The notes below the pieces were generated by a model. The model was not told where the DNA came from and did not search any database. It worked only from the letters and a program-made list of their open reading frames with translations. The position numbers were made by a program, and so were the translations under genes. A stretch of DNA of 6,058 nt, taken from the NCBI GenBank assembly GCA_016219235.1, contig JACRBO010000886.1:1-6058 (forward strand), in the 5' to 3' direction. Below, piece after piece: positions 1 to 5,162 of this stretch (position 1 is the stretch's first letter; every line of letters starts with the position of its first letter). The DNA is from Chloroflexota bacterium. GTDB lineage: Bacteria > Chloroflexota > Anaerolineae > Fen-1058.

Positions 1-314
1 CCGGGGCGGAACTCGAATTTGTCGTCCAGCAGGCCGAAGGCAAACATGATCGTCGTGCCCGCGATCAGACCGGTGATGCGCGTGAGCTCATTCGGATCGT
101 TGCGCGGCAGATCGAGCGTGAGGGACAGCAGCGTTGCCGCGATGAAACTCACGAAGATCGCCAGGCCGCCCGTACGCGCAACTTTCCCCGCGTGATGACG
201 GCGGCCGCCGGGCACATCGGCCAGGCCCAGACGCACGCCCAGACGCGCGGCCAGCGGGGTGAGGGCGAACGACAGGATGAAGGCGACGAGGAAGACGAAT
301 AAGAAGGGTGTCAA
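1..314 (-). CDS. WecA/TagO-type polyprenyl-phosphate sugar-1-phosphate transferase, N-terminal part (runs off left edge)
   Basis: Reading the minus strand from 314 to 1 gives an open frame of about 104 residues that continues beyond the window. It starts with a hydrophobic segment (about residues 4-20), then LGLADVPGGRRHH (about 29-41), a second membrane segment (about 50-68), and a third ending in GLLDDKFEFRP (about 94-104). The DVPGGRR region and the DD pair after a membrane helix (residues 97-98) are hallmarks of the MraY/WecA/TagO family. These integral membrane enzymes move a sugar-1-phosphate from a UDP-sugar to undecaprenyl phosphate, beginning O-antigen, teichoic acid or exopolysaccharide synthesis. 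The DPG(G)RR motif fits WecA/TagO better than MraY, but the exact substrate cannot be told. No ATG or GTG lies in frame upstream. I chose a TTG at 314-312, just before the first membrane segment; it lies inside a repeat unit, so the original start may have been altered. The upstream gene is on the same strand. Confidence 0.8.
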   Translation of the reverse strand, partial: MTPFLFVFLVAFILSFALTPLAARLGVRLGLADVPGGRRHHAGKVARTGGLAIFVSFIAATLLSLTLDLPRNDPNELTRITGLIAGTTIMFAFGLLDDKFEFRP

Positions 315-369
315 CGAATGTGCTCGAATAAACGAATGGGTGTCAACGAATGTGCTCGAATCAACGAAT
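306..369 (+). repeat. Left array: two tandem 32-bp units
   Basis: Positions 306-337 and 338-369 are a tandem 32-bp duplication identical at 31 of 32 positions; the first 24 bases of each are perfect copies. Each unit contains TCAACGAATG, then GTGCTCG-type spacer sequence, then another (T/C)AACGAAT copy. The array lies between the stop of the fused gene at 377 and the transferase coding region, and overlaps the only plausible transferase start codon. Confidence 0.93.
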
Positions 370-376
370 GTTCGAA

Positions 377-898
377 TTACGATCCGTCGGCCCGGCGTTG
401 ATGGCTGTAGGCAATATGCTTTGGCCTGAACAGGCGATGATGGTCCAGCCTGGGTCGTCCGAAATTGTGAAACAGCGCTTCGGCGCAGTCGGTGGCGGCA
501 AAATAGTCGAAGATTTGCGCCATGTCGTCCCGCGTCATCGGCCAATGCTGTGCTTTCAGTTCGATCAGAATTGCGTCCTGCACGATGAAGTCCGGTCGAT
601 ACGTGTGGATCGGTGTGCCATCTGCCAGCTCGATCAGAAGTTCCGGTTCGTCCAGAAAGGTCAAGTCGGTTTGTGCCAATTTCGCCGCCAGAGCGTCGTG
701 ATAGACACTCTCGCGGTGCCCCGGCCCAAGTTCGTTGTGAACGTCCATCGCCAGACCGTTGAGACGATACGTGAGGGCATCATACTGGGTGTGAACCAGG
801 CCGGGCCGGTCGGCCAACCAGGTTTGCTGTCCGCCGCGGAGCGCTTCGATCTGGTCGGCCGTGAGAATTTTGGTGAAGCGCGCGCCGCGTCGGGGCAT
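377..898 (-). other. GxxExxY-family domain, possibly translated on its own
   Basis: This part of the fused frame matches the GxxExxY family (PDDEXK_3-like). It has the LNGLAMDVHNELGPG lead-in, the GxxExxY signature, then a beta-rich stretch with PDFIVQD and IELK that fits a D-x9-E-x-K nuclease-type active site, and a late LFHNFGRP resembling the usual 'NFG' ending. The family is common and often multicopy in environmental genomes, but I know of no firmly established function. ATGs at 898 and 931 (minus) could start a free protein of about 173 or 184 residues. Neither has a Shine-Dalgarno, and both ATGs sit in the repeat unit. About 40 extra residues precede the usual family start. Whether it is made only as a dehydratase tail, only alone, or both cannot be told. 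Confidence 0.72.
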
Positions 899-1912
899 TC
901 GTTGATTCGCTGCCGATTCGTTGACTGTCATTCGTTGATTCTGAGCCGATTCGTTGACACCGAGCACTAACCGCAGCGTGTCCGAATCGATATTGCCGCC
1001 CGTGATCACGACCACGGTCTTGCCGCTGATCTGTACCTTGCCGGCCAACACTGCCGCCAGCCCCGCAATGCCCGAAGCTTCGGCCAGCATTTGATCGGAA
1101 TCGATCAGCGCCGCGATAGCCGACTTCATCTCCTCTTCAGTGACCAGCGCGATCTCGTCGATCAACATCATGCCGACCATGAACGGCACGCGGCCAAAGC
1201 CGCCCGCCAGGCCCTGCGCCAGCGTCGGTTCGTGATCGTATGGATCGTACGGCTGGCCGTCGCGTTTGGATAGATACGCCGATGGTGACGCGGCCGGATT
1301 GACGCCCACCACCCGAATCGTAGGATTGAGTGACTTGGCGACGGTGGCGATACCCGCGATCAATCCGCCGCCGCCCACGGGCACCACGATCGTATTGATA
1401 TCGGGCAGGGTAGACGCGATCTCAAGTCCAACGGTGCCTTGCCCCGCGATGACTTGCACGTCGTCATACGCCGAGACGAACGTCGCGCCCGATTTCCCGG
1501 CAAACTCAAAGGCCGCGGCCTGGGCTTCATCGAACGTGTCGCCAGTCAGATGCAAACTGATCGGATATTGGCGCAACTTCGCGATTTTGGTGGGGGCGGC
1601 ATTGGCTTGCACGAAGACATCGACGTTAGCGAGATTCAGTTGCTTCGCCGCATGCGCCACGCCTAAAGCATGATTGCCCGCCGATGCCGCCACGATGCCG
1701 CGCGCCAGTTCTTCCGTGCTGAGCGACAGGATCTTGTTCAACGCGCCGCGCGGCTTGAACGAGCCGGTGTGCTGACGATTCTCCAGCTTCAGCCACACGT
1801 CACTGCCCAGTTGTTGACTGAGCAACGATGAATAGTGCAGCGGTGTCTCAACAACATGCGGCGCGATGCGCTGTTGAGCGAGATAGATTTCGTGGAGAGT
1901 GAGTTTGGTCAT
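377..1912 (-). CDS. Threonine/serine dehydratase fused in frame to a C-terminal GxxExxY (PD-(D/E)xK-like) domain
   Basis: One uninterrupted 511-codon frame. Residues 1 to about 318 are a complete fold-type II PLP enzyme of the threonine/serine dehydratase family: GSFKPRGA with the Schiff-base lysine at K53, SAGNH at 77-81, the phosphate-binding GGGGL at 180-184, and ITGGN at 303-307, where many relatives have a serine before GGN. It would deaminate threonine to 2-oxobutanoate or serine to pyruvate; serine racemase or hydroxyaspartate lyase activity cannot be excluded. There is no ACT regulatory domain, so it resembles the short catabolic type rather than long IlvA. The natural end is expected near residue 318. 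Instead two 11-residue repeats follow (319-340), then a GxxExxY protein: LGPGHRESVY with G398/E401/Y404, and D441...E451-L-K453. I chose ATG at 1912; an adjacent TTG at 1915 is also possible. No clear Shine-Dalgarno is visible. The tail appears to come from an insertion (306-961). Confidence 0.88.
   Translation of the reverse strand: MTKLTLHEIYLAQQRIAPHVVETPLHYSSLLSQQLGSDVWLKLENRQHTGSFKPRGALNKILSLSTEELARGIVAASAGNHALGVAHAAKQLNLANVDVFVQANAAPTKIAKLRQYPISLHLTGDTFDEAQAAAFEFAGKSGATFVSAYDDVQVIAGQGTVGLEIASTLPDINTIVVPVGGGGLIAGIATVAKSLNPTIRVVGVNPAASPSAYLSKRDGQPYDPYDHEPTLAQGLAGGFGRVPFMVGMMLIDEIALVTEEEMKSAIAALIDSDQMLAEASGIAGLAAVLAGKVQISGKTVVVITGGNIDSDTLRLVLGVNESAQNQRMTVNESAANQRMPRRGARFTKILTADQIEALRGGQQTWLADRPGLVHTQYDALTYRLNGLAMDVHNELGPGHRESVYHDALAAKLAQTDLTFLDEPELLIELADGTPIHTYRPDFIVQDAILIELKAQHWPMTRDDMAQIFDYFAATDCAEALFHNFGRPRLDHHRLFRPKHIAYSHQRRADGS
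893..958 (-). repeat. Right array: two tandem 33-bp units, coding
   Basis: On the minus strand, 958-926 and 925-893 are two 33-bp units identical at about 28 of 33 positions. They share the core of the left array in the opposite orientation. Because 33 is a multiple of three, they keep the dehydratase frame open and encode VNESAQNQRMT followed by VNESAANQRMP. Confidence 0.9.
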
Positions 1913-1950
1913 CAAAATGGTTCGAGTATCACTGCGTACCGGGAAGCACC

Positions 1951-2027
1951 TGACAAGATGACACGATGAAGGGATGACAAGATGATCTTTATCAGCCTGA
2001 TCATCTTGTCATCGTGTCATCCTGTCA
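1951..2027. repeat. Palindrome made of degenerate 8-bp tandem repeats
   Basis: The left half (1951-1990) runs as octamers TGACAAGA, TGACACGA, TGAAGGGA, TGACAAGA, TGATCTTT. The right half holds the reverse complement with the same 8-base period. The inner arms GATGACAAGATGATC (1973-1987) and GATCATCTTGTCATC (1999-2013) are perfect around an 11-base loop. The outer arms 1951-1968 and 2010-2027 match at 17 of 18 positions once one octamer is looped out of the left arm. It occupies most of the gap between the upp stop and the dehydratase start. It could form a strong hairpin in RNA from either strand and may reduce read-through from upp, but it lacks a clean T-run and is better described as a repetitive element. 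Confidence 0.85.
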
Positions 2028-2030
2028 CTT

Positions 2031-2657
2031 TTAGCCCGTCCCAAACTGCCGATCGCCCGCATCGCCCAGGCCGGGCACGATGTAGCCGATGTCGTTCAAG
2101 CGCTCGTCGATGACGGCGAGGTGAATGGGCACGTCGGGGTGATCGGCGCTGAGGCGGGCAATGCCTTCGGGCGCGGCGAGCAAACCGACGTACTTAATCT
2201 TTTTCGCGCCCCAGCGTTTGAGAATATCGATCGTGGCTGAAGCCGAGCCGCCCGTCGCCAGCATGGGATCGAGCACGAGGCAGACATCCACCGTCGGCGC
2301 AATGGGCAAGCGATTGTAGTAGGCAATCGGCTTCAATGTGCGCTCGTCGCGGAACAGGCCGATGTGCCACACTTCGGCGGCGGGCATCATCTCCCACACG
2401 CCTTCGACCATGCCCAGCCCCGCGCGCAGCACCGGCACCAGGCCGATCTTCTCACCGAGTTCGTAACCATGCGCTTCGCCCATCGGCGTGGTCACGGTCT
2501 TCTCGGCGAGTTGCAGGTCGGCGGTGGCTTCATAGGCGAGCAAGATGGCTAATTCGCGCACCAGTTCGCGGAATTTCTTGGGCTTGGTGGCGATGTTGCG
2601 CAGCAACGTGAGTTTGTGCTTCACCAGAGGATGTTGACTGACGTAGACTTGAGACAT
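2031..2657 (-). CDS. upp: Uracil phosphoribosyltransferase
   Basis: Upp converts uracil and PRPP to UMP and diphosphate in cytosolic pyrimidine salvage. The 208-residue length is typical. The N-terminus has the family pattern [12 protein letters not shown] (9-20). The PRPP loop is [13 protein letters not shown] (128-140), and the uracil-binding C-terminal signature is [16 protein letters not shown] (192-207), very close to the E. coli protein. R78 and R103 sit at the usual basic positions in PVLRAGLGM and FRDE. The ATG at 2657 is preceded by AGGAG with 7 bases between, which fixes the start. It lies 60 bp downstream of the isomerase-like gene on the same strand, but a hairpin separates them, so co-transcription is doubtful or regulated. 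Nothing is missing from the active site. Confidence 0.97.
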   Translation of the reverse strand: MSQVYVSQHPLVKHKLTLLRNIATKPKKFRELVRELAILLAYEATADLQLAEKTVTTPMGEAHGYELGEKIGLVPVLRAGLGMVEGVWEMMPAAEVWHIGLFRDERTLKPIAYYNRLPIAPTVDVCLVLDPMLATGGSASATIDILKRWGAKKIKYVGLLAAPEGIARLSADHPDVPIHLAVIDERLNDIGYIVPGLGDAGDRQFGTG

Positions 2658-2664
2658 GCGCTGG

Positions 2665-2669
2665 CTCCT
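2665..2669 (-). promoter_or_regulatory. Shine-Dalgarno site of upp
   Basis: AGGAG on the minus strand, seven bases before the upp ATG. It lies only eight bases past the foot of the upstream hairpin. Confidence 0.8.
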
Positions 2670-2677
2670 GATAAAAT

Positions 2678-2704
2678 TTGCGGGCGTTGCCTAAACGCCC
2701 GCAA
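2678..2704 (-). terminator. Hairpin with T-rich tail between the isomerase-like gene and upp
   Basis: A perfect 11-bp stem (TTGCGGGCGTT at 2678-2688 with AACGCCCGCAA at 2694-2704) closes a 5-base loop. On the minus strand it is followed by AAATTTTAT and starts 13 bases after the isomerase-like stop codon, as expected for an intrinsic terminator of that gene. The T-tract is short and interrupted. Because the upp Shine-Dalgarno follows almost at once, the hairpin could also act as an attenuator for upp. In the plus direction no T-run follows. Confidence 0.7.
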
Positions 2705-2717
2705 TTCTAGCATAGTT

Positions 2718-3758
2718 TTACGCTGCGCGACCGATCAGATGACTGAGAATCAACCAGTCCAGTTCTTCGTAATCGCGGGCGGCGATCAATTCGGCTACGG
2801 CTGCCCGATCGAGCGAGCGTGACAACTCGACCAGCCGCAAGAACATATGCAGACTGTTGCGGAGATGTTTGGTCGCGAGGGCGGCCGGCTGTGTGCGCAG
2901 TGCTTTCACGTCCATGCCCACGACGCCCACTTCCCAGAAACGATTCTCATCCAGCACGCGCACTTGATTGAACGCCGTGCGCAGGTTGATTGCCCCAAAC
3001 GATCGATCCTGATCGAATTTCAGGCCGTTCTGATCGTTCAGGTGGACGCTCCACAATTTGCCAAAGGTCAGCGCAAAACTGATCTCGTCCGCGGGATCAA
3101 GCCCGGCCAATAACGAGTGCGCGGTCTCCATCAACACGCCGACGCGCTTGGGGTCATTCGCCTGGAAGCCGAGCGCCAGCGCGTGACCCATCGTGGGGAT
3201 GTAGGCCAGGTCCATCGGTTCATTGGGCTTAGGCTCGATCGCGATGCGCAAGTTGGCATCATACGCCAACAGCGTATTGATCGCCTCAAGCAATTGATGC
3301 GCTGCGTGTCCGGCATCTTTGGTCTCGCGCAGATACGTGCCTTCGCGCGCCAGCCACAGCACCATCAGATCCGTGCCCAATTCCTGCGCGATGTCAGCCG
3401 CCTTCTTCGAGCGTTCGATCGCGTAGGCGCGCGCCTGCGGATCGTTGGACGTGTACGCGCCATCGATCGTGTTGGGATGTTCCCACAAACGCGGTGCGAC
3501 AAACTCGGCGCTGAGGCCGTTGTCGGCCAGCGTTTGCTTCAACGTGCGCGCCGTCTGACGAATCTGCGCCGATGAGAGTTCGTCCAGGTTGGGCACAGCG
3601 TCATCGTCGTGCAACTGTACCAGATCGAAGCCCAGCTCTTTGTGGACGGCCAACTTGTCGGCAAAGGTGCGCGAGGGGCGCACCGCCGGGCCGAAGGGAT
3701 CGGCGCCTTCGTGGATGTTCCACGGGCCAAACGAAAAACGATAACCATACTTGTCCAT
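2718..3758 (-). CDS. Xylose isomerase-like TIM-barrel protein (actinobacterial XylA type, altered metal site)
   Basis: 346 residues that resemble the short actinobacterial-type xylose isomerase along most of their length; those enzymes have about 390 residues. Matches include YRFSFGPW near the N-terminus, HDDD with the ring-opening His/Asp at H50/D53, YTSND (102-106), LWLAREG with W135, EPKPNEP with E175 and K177, E211...H214, FDQD with D249/D251, and D283. These fit the two-metal sugar-binding site. Family members interconvert aldose and ketose sugars (xylose/xylulose, glucose/fructose). One metal ligand appears changed: where Streptomyces XylA has HIDLNGQ, this protein has SVHLNDQ, giving His at 239 in place of the aspartate and a new Asp at 242. 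The substrate may therefore differ, so I give no symbol. No kinase or sugar transporter lies beside it. The ATG at 3758 has GGAGG four bases upstream. It is divergent from ruvB. Confidence 0.85.
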   Translation of the reverse strand: MDKYGYRFSFGPWNIHEGADPFGPAVRPSRTFADKLAVHKELGFDLVQLHDDDAVPNLDELSSAQIRQTARTLKQTLADNGLSAEFVAPRLWEHPNTIDGAYTSNDPQARAYAIERSKKAADIAQELGTDLMVLWLAREGTYLRETKDAGHAAHQLLEAINTLLAYDANLRIAIEPKPNEPMDLAYIPTMGHALALGFQANDPKRVGVLMETAHSLLAGLDPADEISFALTFGKLWSVHLNDQNGLKFDQDRSFGAINLRTAFNQVRVLDENRFWEVGVVGMDVKALRTQPAALATKHLRNSLHMFLRLVELSRSLDRAAVAELIAARDYEELDWLILSHLIGRAA

Positions 3759-3762
3759 GTGT

Positions 3763-3767
3763 CCTCC
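3763..3767 (-). promoter_or_regulatory. Shine-Dalgarno site of the isomerase-like gene
   Basis: GGAGG on the minus strand, four bases before the ATG at 3758. It supports that start; the spacing is a little short. Confidence 0.78.
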
Positions 3768-3801
3768 GAAGAGTGAGAGATCGTGATGGGGGCGCGTCAG
3801 A

Positions 3802-3830
3802 ATTGTATGACCGATTCAACGGCAACGCAA
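3802..3830 (-). promoter_or_regulatory. Possible promoter of the isomerase-like gene
   Basis: On the minus strand, TTGCGT (3830-3825) and TACAAT (3807-3802) are separated by 17 bases, close to sigma70-type consensus spacing. It points toward the start at 3758 and leaves a leader of roughly 35-40 bases. The -35 box is only a partial match. Confidence 0.45.
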
Positions 3831-3858
3831 ACGCACACGCATCTGTCTGCGTGTGGTT
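3830..3858. promoter_or_regulatory. Small palindrome in the divergent promoter region
   Basis: CACACGCA (3834-3841) and TGCGTGTG (3848-3855) form a perfect 8-bp inverted repeat with a 6-base centre. Allowing one bulged base, three more pairs (AAC with GTT) extend it. It sits just upstream of the ruvB -35 box and touches the -35 of the opposite promoter, so it could be an operator shared by the two genes. No known regulator site is recognised. Confidence 0.4.
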
Positions 3859-3864
3859 ACGTGT

Positions 3865-3893
3865 TTGGCATGCCCCTGCCGTTCAGGTATAAT
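3865..3893 (+). promoter_or_regulatory. Sigma70-type promoter of ruvB
   Basis: TTGGCA (3865-3870), 17 bases, then a perfect TATAAT (3888-3893). Transcription would begin near 3900, leaving a short leader of about 24 bases with no strong Shine-Dalgarno before the ruvB ATG. No LexA-like box overlaps it. Confidence 0.75.
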
Positions 3894-3923
3894 CGTTGCA
3901 CTTTGCTCTAGAACGGATTACGC

Positions 3924-4946
3924 ATGGCGGATCGGCCTATTTCTCCAGAAGCCCGCGAAGAAGAAGTCGCCGTCGATCGGGCGCTGCGGCCCCATCGCTT
4001 GGCCGACTTCCCCGGTCAAGATCGACTCAAAGATAATCTCAGCATCTTGATCGAAGCGACGCGCCAGCGTGGCGAAGCGCTCGATCACATTTTGTTTTAC
4101 GGGCCGCCGGGCCTGGGCAAGACCAGTCTGGCGCACATCGTCGCCAGCGAGATGGGCGTCAACGTGCGCATCACGTCCGGCCCGGCCATCGAACGCGCTG
4201 GCGATCTGGCTGCGATTCTCACCAATCTCAAAGCGGGCGATGTGCTGTTCATCGACGAGATTCACCGCCTGGGGCGCGCTATTGAAGAGGTGTTATATCC
4301 CGCGATGGAAGATTTCGCGCTCGACATCGTGATCGGCAAAGGACCGTCGGCGCGCAACATCCGCTTGAAGTTGCCGCACTTTACCGTGGTCGGCGCGACG
4401 ACGCGCCTGGCGCTGGTGAGTTCACCGTTGCGGGCGCGATTTGGATCGGTGTATCGATTGGACTATTACGAGCAGTCCGTATTGGAGCAGATTATTCAGC
4501 GCGCTGCGAATTTGCTCAACGTCCCGATCGATCCCGGCGGCCTGGCGGAGATTGCGCGGCGCGGGCGCGGCACGCCGCGTGTGGCGCTGCGCCTTTTACG
4601 CCGCGTGCGCGATTACGCCCAGGTGCGCGGCGATGGCACGGTCGATGGCGCGCTGGCCGCGCAAGCCCTGTCGCTGCTCGACGTTGATCCGTTGGGGTTG
4701 GACGATCTCGATCGGCGGGTGTTGAAAGCTATCATCGAGAAATTCGGCGGCGGGCCGGTTGGCTTGGAAACGATCGCTGCGTCGATCAGCGAAGAGTCTG
4801 ATACGATCATGGATGTGGTCGAGCCGTACCTGTTGCAACTGGGCTTTCTCGATCGCACCCCGCGCGGCCGCACGGCCACCCCCCGCGCTTACGAGCACTT
4901 GAATCTGGCCTATCCTGAACGGCCGGAGCAGGCCGCGTTACTCTAG
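3924..4946 (+). CDS. ruvB: Holliday junction branch migration ATPase RuvB
   Basis: RuvB is the hexameric AAA+ motor that, with RuvA, drives branch migration of Holliday junctions before RuvC cuts them. The 340-residue length is standard. In order: N-terminal [12 protein letters not shown] (21-32), Walker A GPPGLGKT (60-67), Walker B LFIDEIH (108-114), sensor 1 GATTR (157-161), the arginine-finger segment SPLRARFG with R170 (167-174), sensor 2 RGTPR (215-219), and the C-terminal winged helix with [11 protein letters not shown] (275-285) and RTPRGRTAT (311-319). All key residues are present, so it should be active. The ATG at 3924 follows a near-consensus promoter but only weak ribosome-binding sequence (ACGGA). 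ruvA and ruvC are not in this window. The TAG stop (4944-4946) is made of the first three bases of a palindromic element. Confidence 0.98.
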   Translation: MADRPISPEAREEEVAVDRALRPHRLADFPGQDRLKDNLSILIEATRQRGEALDHILFYGPPGLGKTSLAHIVASEMGVNVRITSGPAIERAGDLAAILTNLKAGDVLFIDEIHRLGRAIEEVLYPAMEDFALDIVIGKGPSARNIRLKLPHFTVVGATTRLALVSSPLRARFGSVYRLDYYEQSVLEQIIQRAANLLNVPIDPGGLAEIARRGRGTPRVALRLLRRVRDYAQVRGDGTVDGALAAQALSLLDVDPLGLDDLDRRVLKAIIEKFGGGPVGLETIAASISEESDTIMDVVEPYLLQLGFLDRTPRGRTATPRAYEHLNLAYPERPEQAALL

Positions 4947-5143
4947 TTTCTGTCCGAAAACCCCTCGAAATTGGGGCAAGCATCCTGAGCGGAGCAGCGT
5001 TCTTTTTCGCTGCGCAGTCGAAGGATGCGGCTGAACCAAGTTTCTTGGCCGAACCGCCCCTTCGACTCCGTGCCGCGATACTGCTGCGACACTACGCTCA
5101 GGATGCTTTCGCTTTGTTTGAAGGGGTTCTCGGACAGAAACTA
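4944..5143. repeat. 200-bp MITE/REP-like nested palindrome
   Basis: The outer arms 4944-4965 and 5122-5143 are inverted repeats matching at 21 of 22 positions. Next inward, AAGCATCCTGAGCG (4978-4991) pairs perfectly with 5095-5108, then AGTCGAAGG (5016-5024) with 5059-5067. Smaller hairpins lie inside (GCAGCG 4994-4999 with CGCTGC 5008-5013; CCAAG/CTTGG around 5036-5048). The 'gcatcctgagcgg...gtcgaaggatgc' pattern occurs twice, inverted, and resembles REP-type palindromes common in environmental genomes. TACTC lies at both ends (4939-4943 and 5142-5146, the right copy sharing TA with the arm), which may be a target duplication. There is no coding capacity. It fills the gap between ruvB and the kinase and may also hinder read-through from ruvB. 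Confidence 0.82.
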
Positions 5144-5162
5144 CTCTTAAGAGCTGTGGGTT

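Larger units (their letters stand above)
306..961 (-). mobile_element. Candidate GxxExxY-carrying element bounded by inverted repeat arrays
   Basis: A GxxExxY frame is enclosed by two repeat arrays that face each other. The extreme ends form a 13-bp perfect inverted repeat: GGTGTCAACGAAT at 307-319 and ATTCGTTGACACC at 949-961. Each array has two tandem units of the form GTCAACGAAT-N7/8-AATCAACGAATG (exact or with one change), inverted between the two ends. The right end falls where the dehydratase should stop, and the left end falls at the start of the transferase gene, which fits an insertion between two co-directional genes. No transposase is encoded, so mobility would need a factor in trans, or the repeats could have grown by slippage. 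No convincing target duplication is visible. The outer right edge is uncertain because GTGCTCG at 961-967 (minus strand) also matches the left-array spacer. Confidence 0.55.

Noticed and set aside
306..961. CRISPR array based on 32-33 bp repeated units
   Set aside because: Only two adjacent units exist at each end with no unique spacers between them, the orientations are opposed, one array is coding, and no cas genes are present.
350..970. Plus-strand open frame of about 206 codons opposite the GxxExxY region
   Set aside because: It is antisense to a frame with clear family motifs, shows no recognisable domain, and begins and ends within the repeat arrays.
1916..1950. Promoter for the dehydratase gene
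   Set aside because: A TTGTCA lies in the octamer repeat, but no good -10 box follows at normal spacing; too weak to annotate.
3117..3575. Plus-strand open frame of about 152 codons opposite the isomerase-like gene
   Set aside because: It is Arg-rich with no family motif and lies inside a well-supported gene on the other strand.
3860..3923. LexA/SOS box upstream of ruvB
   Set aside because: Only a lone GTTC half-site is visible (3881-3884); there is no paired GAAC at the right spacing and no E. coli-type CTGT-N8-ACAG.
5144..5153. CTCTTAAGAG perfect palindrome before the kinase
   Set aside because: A 10-bp palindrome without a partner or known regulator is not enough to call an operator; part of it may simply be the weak ribosome-binding sequence.
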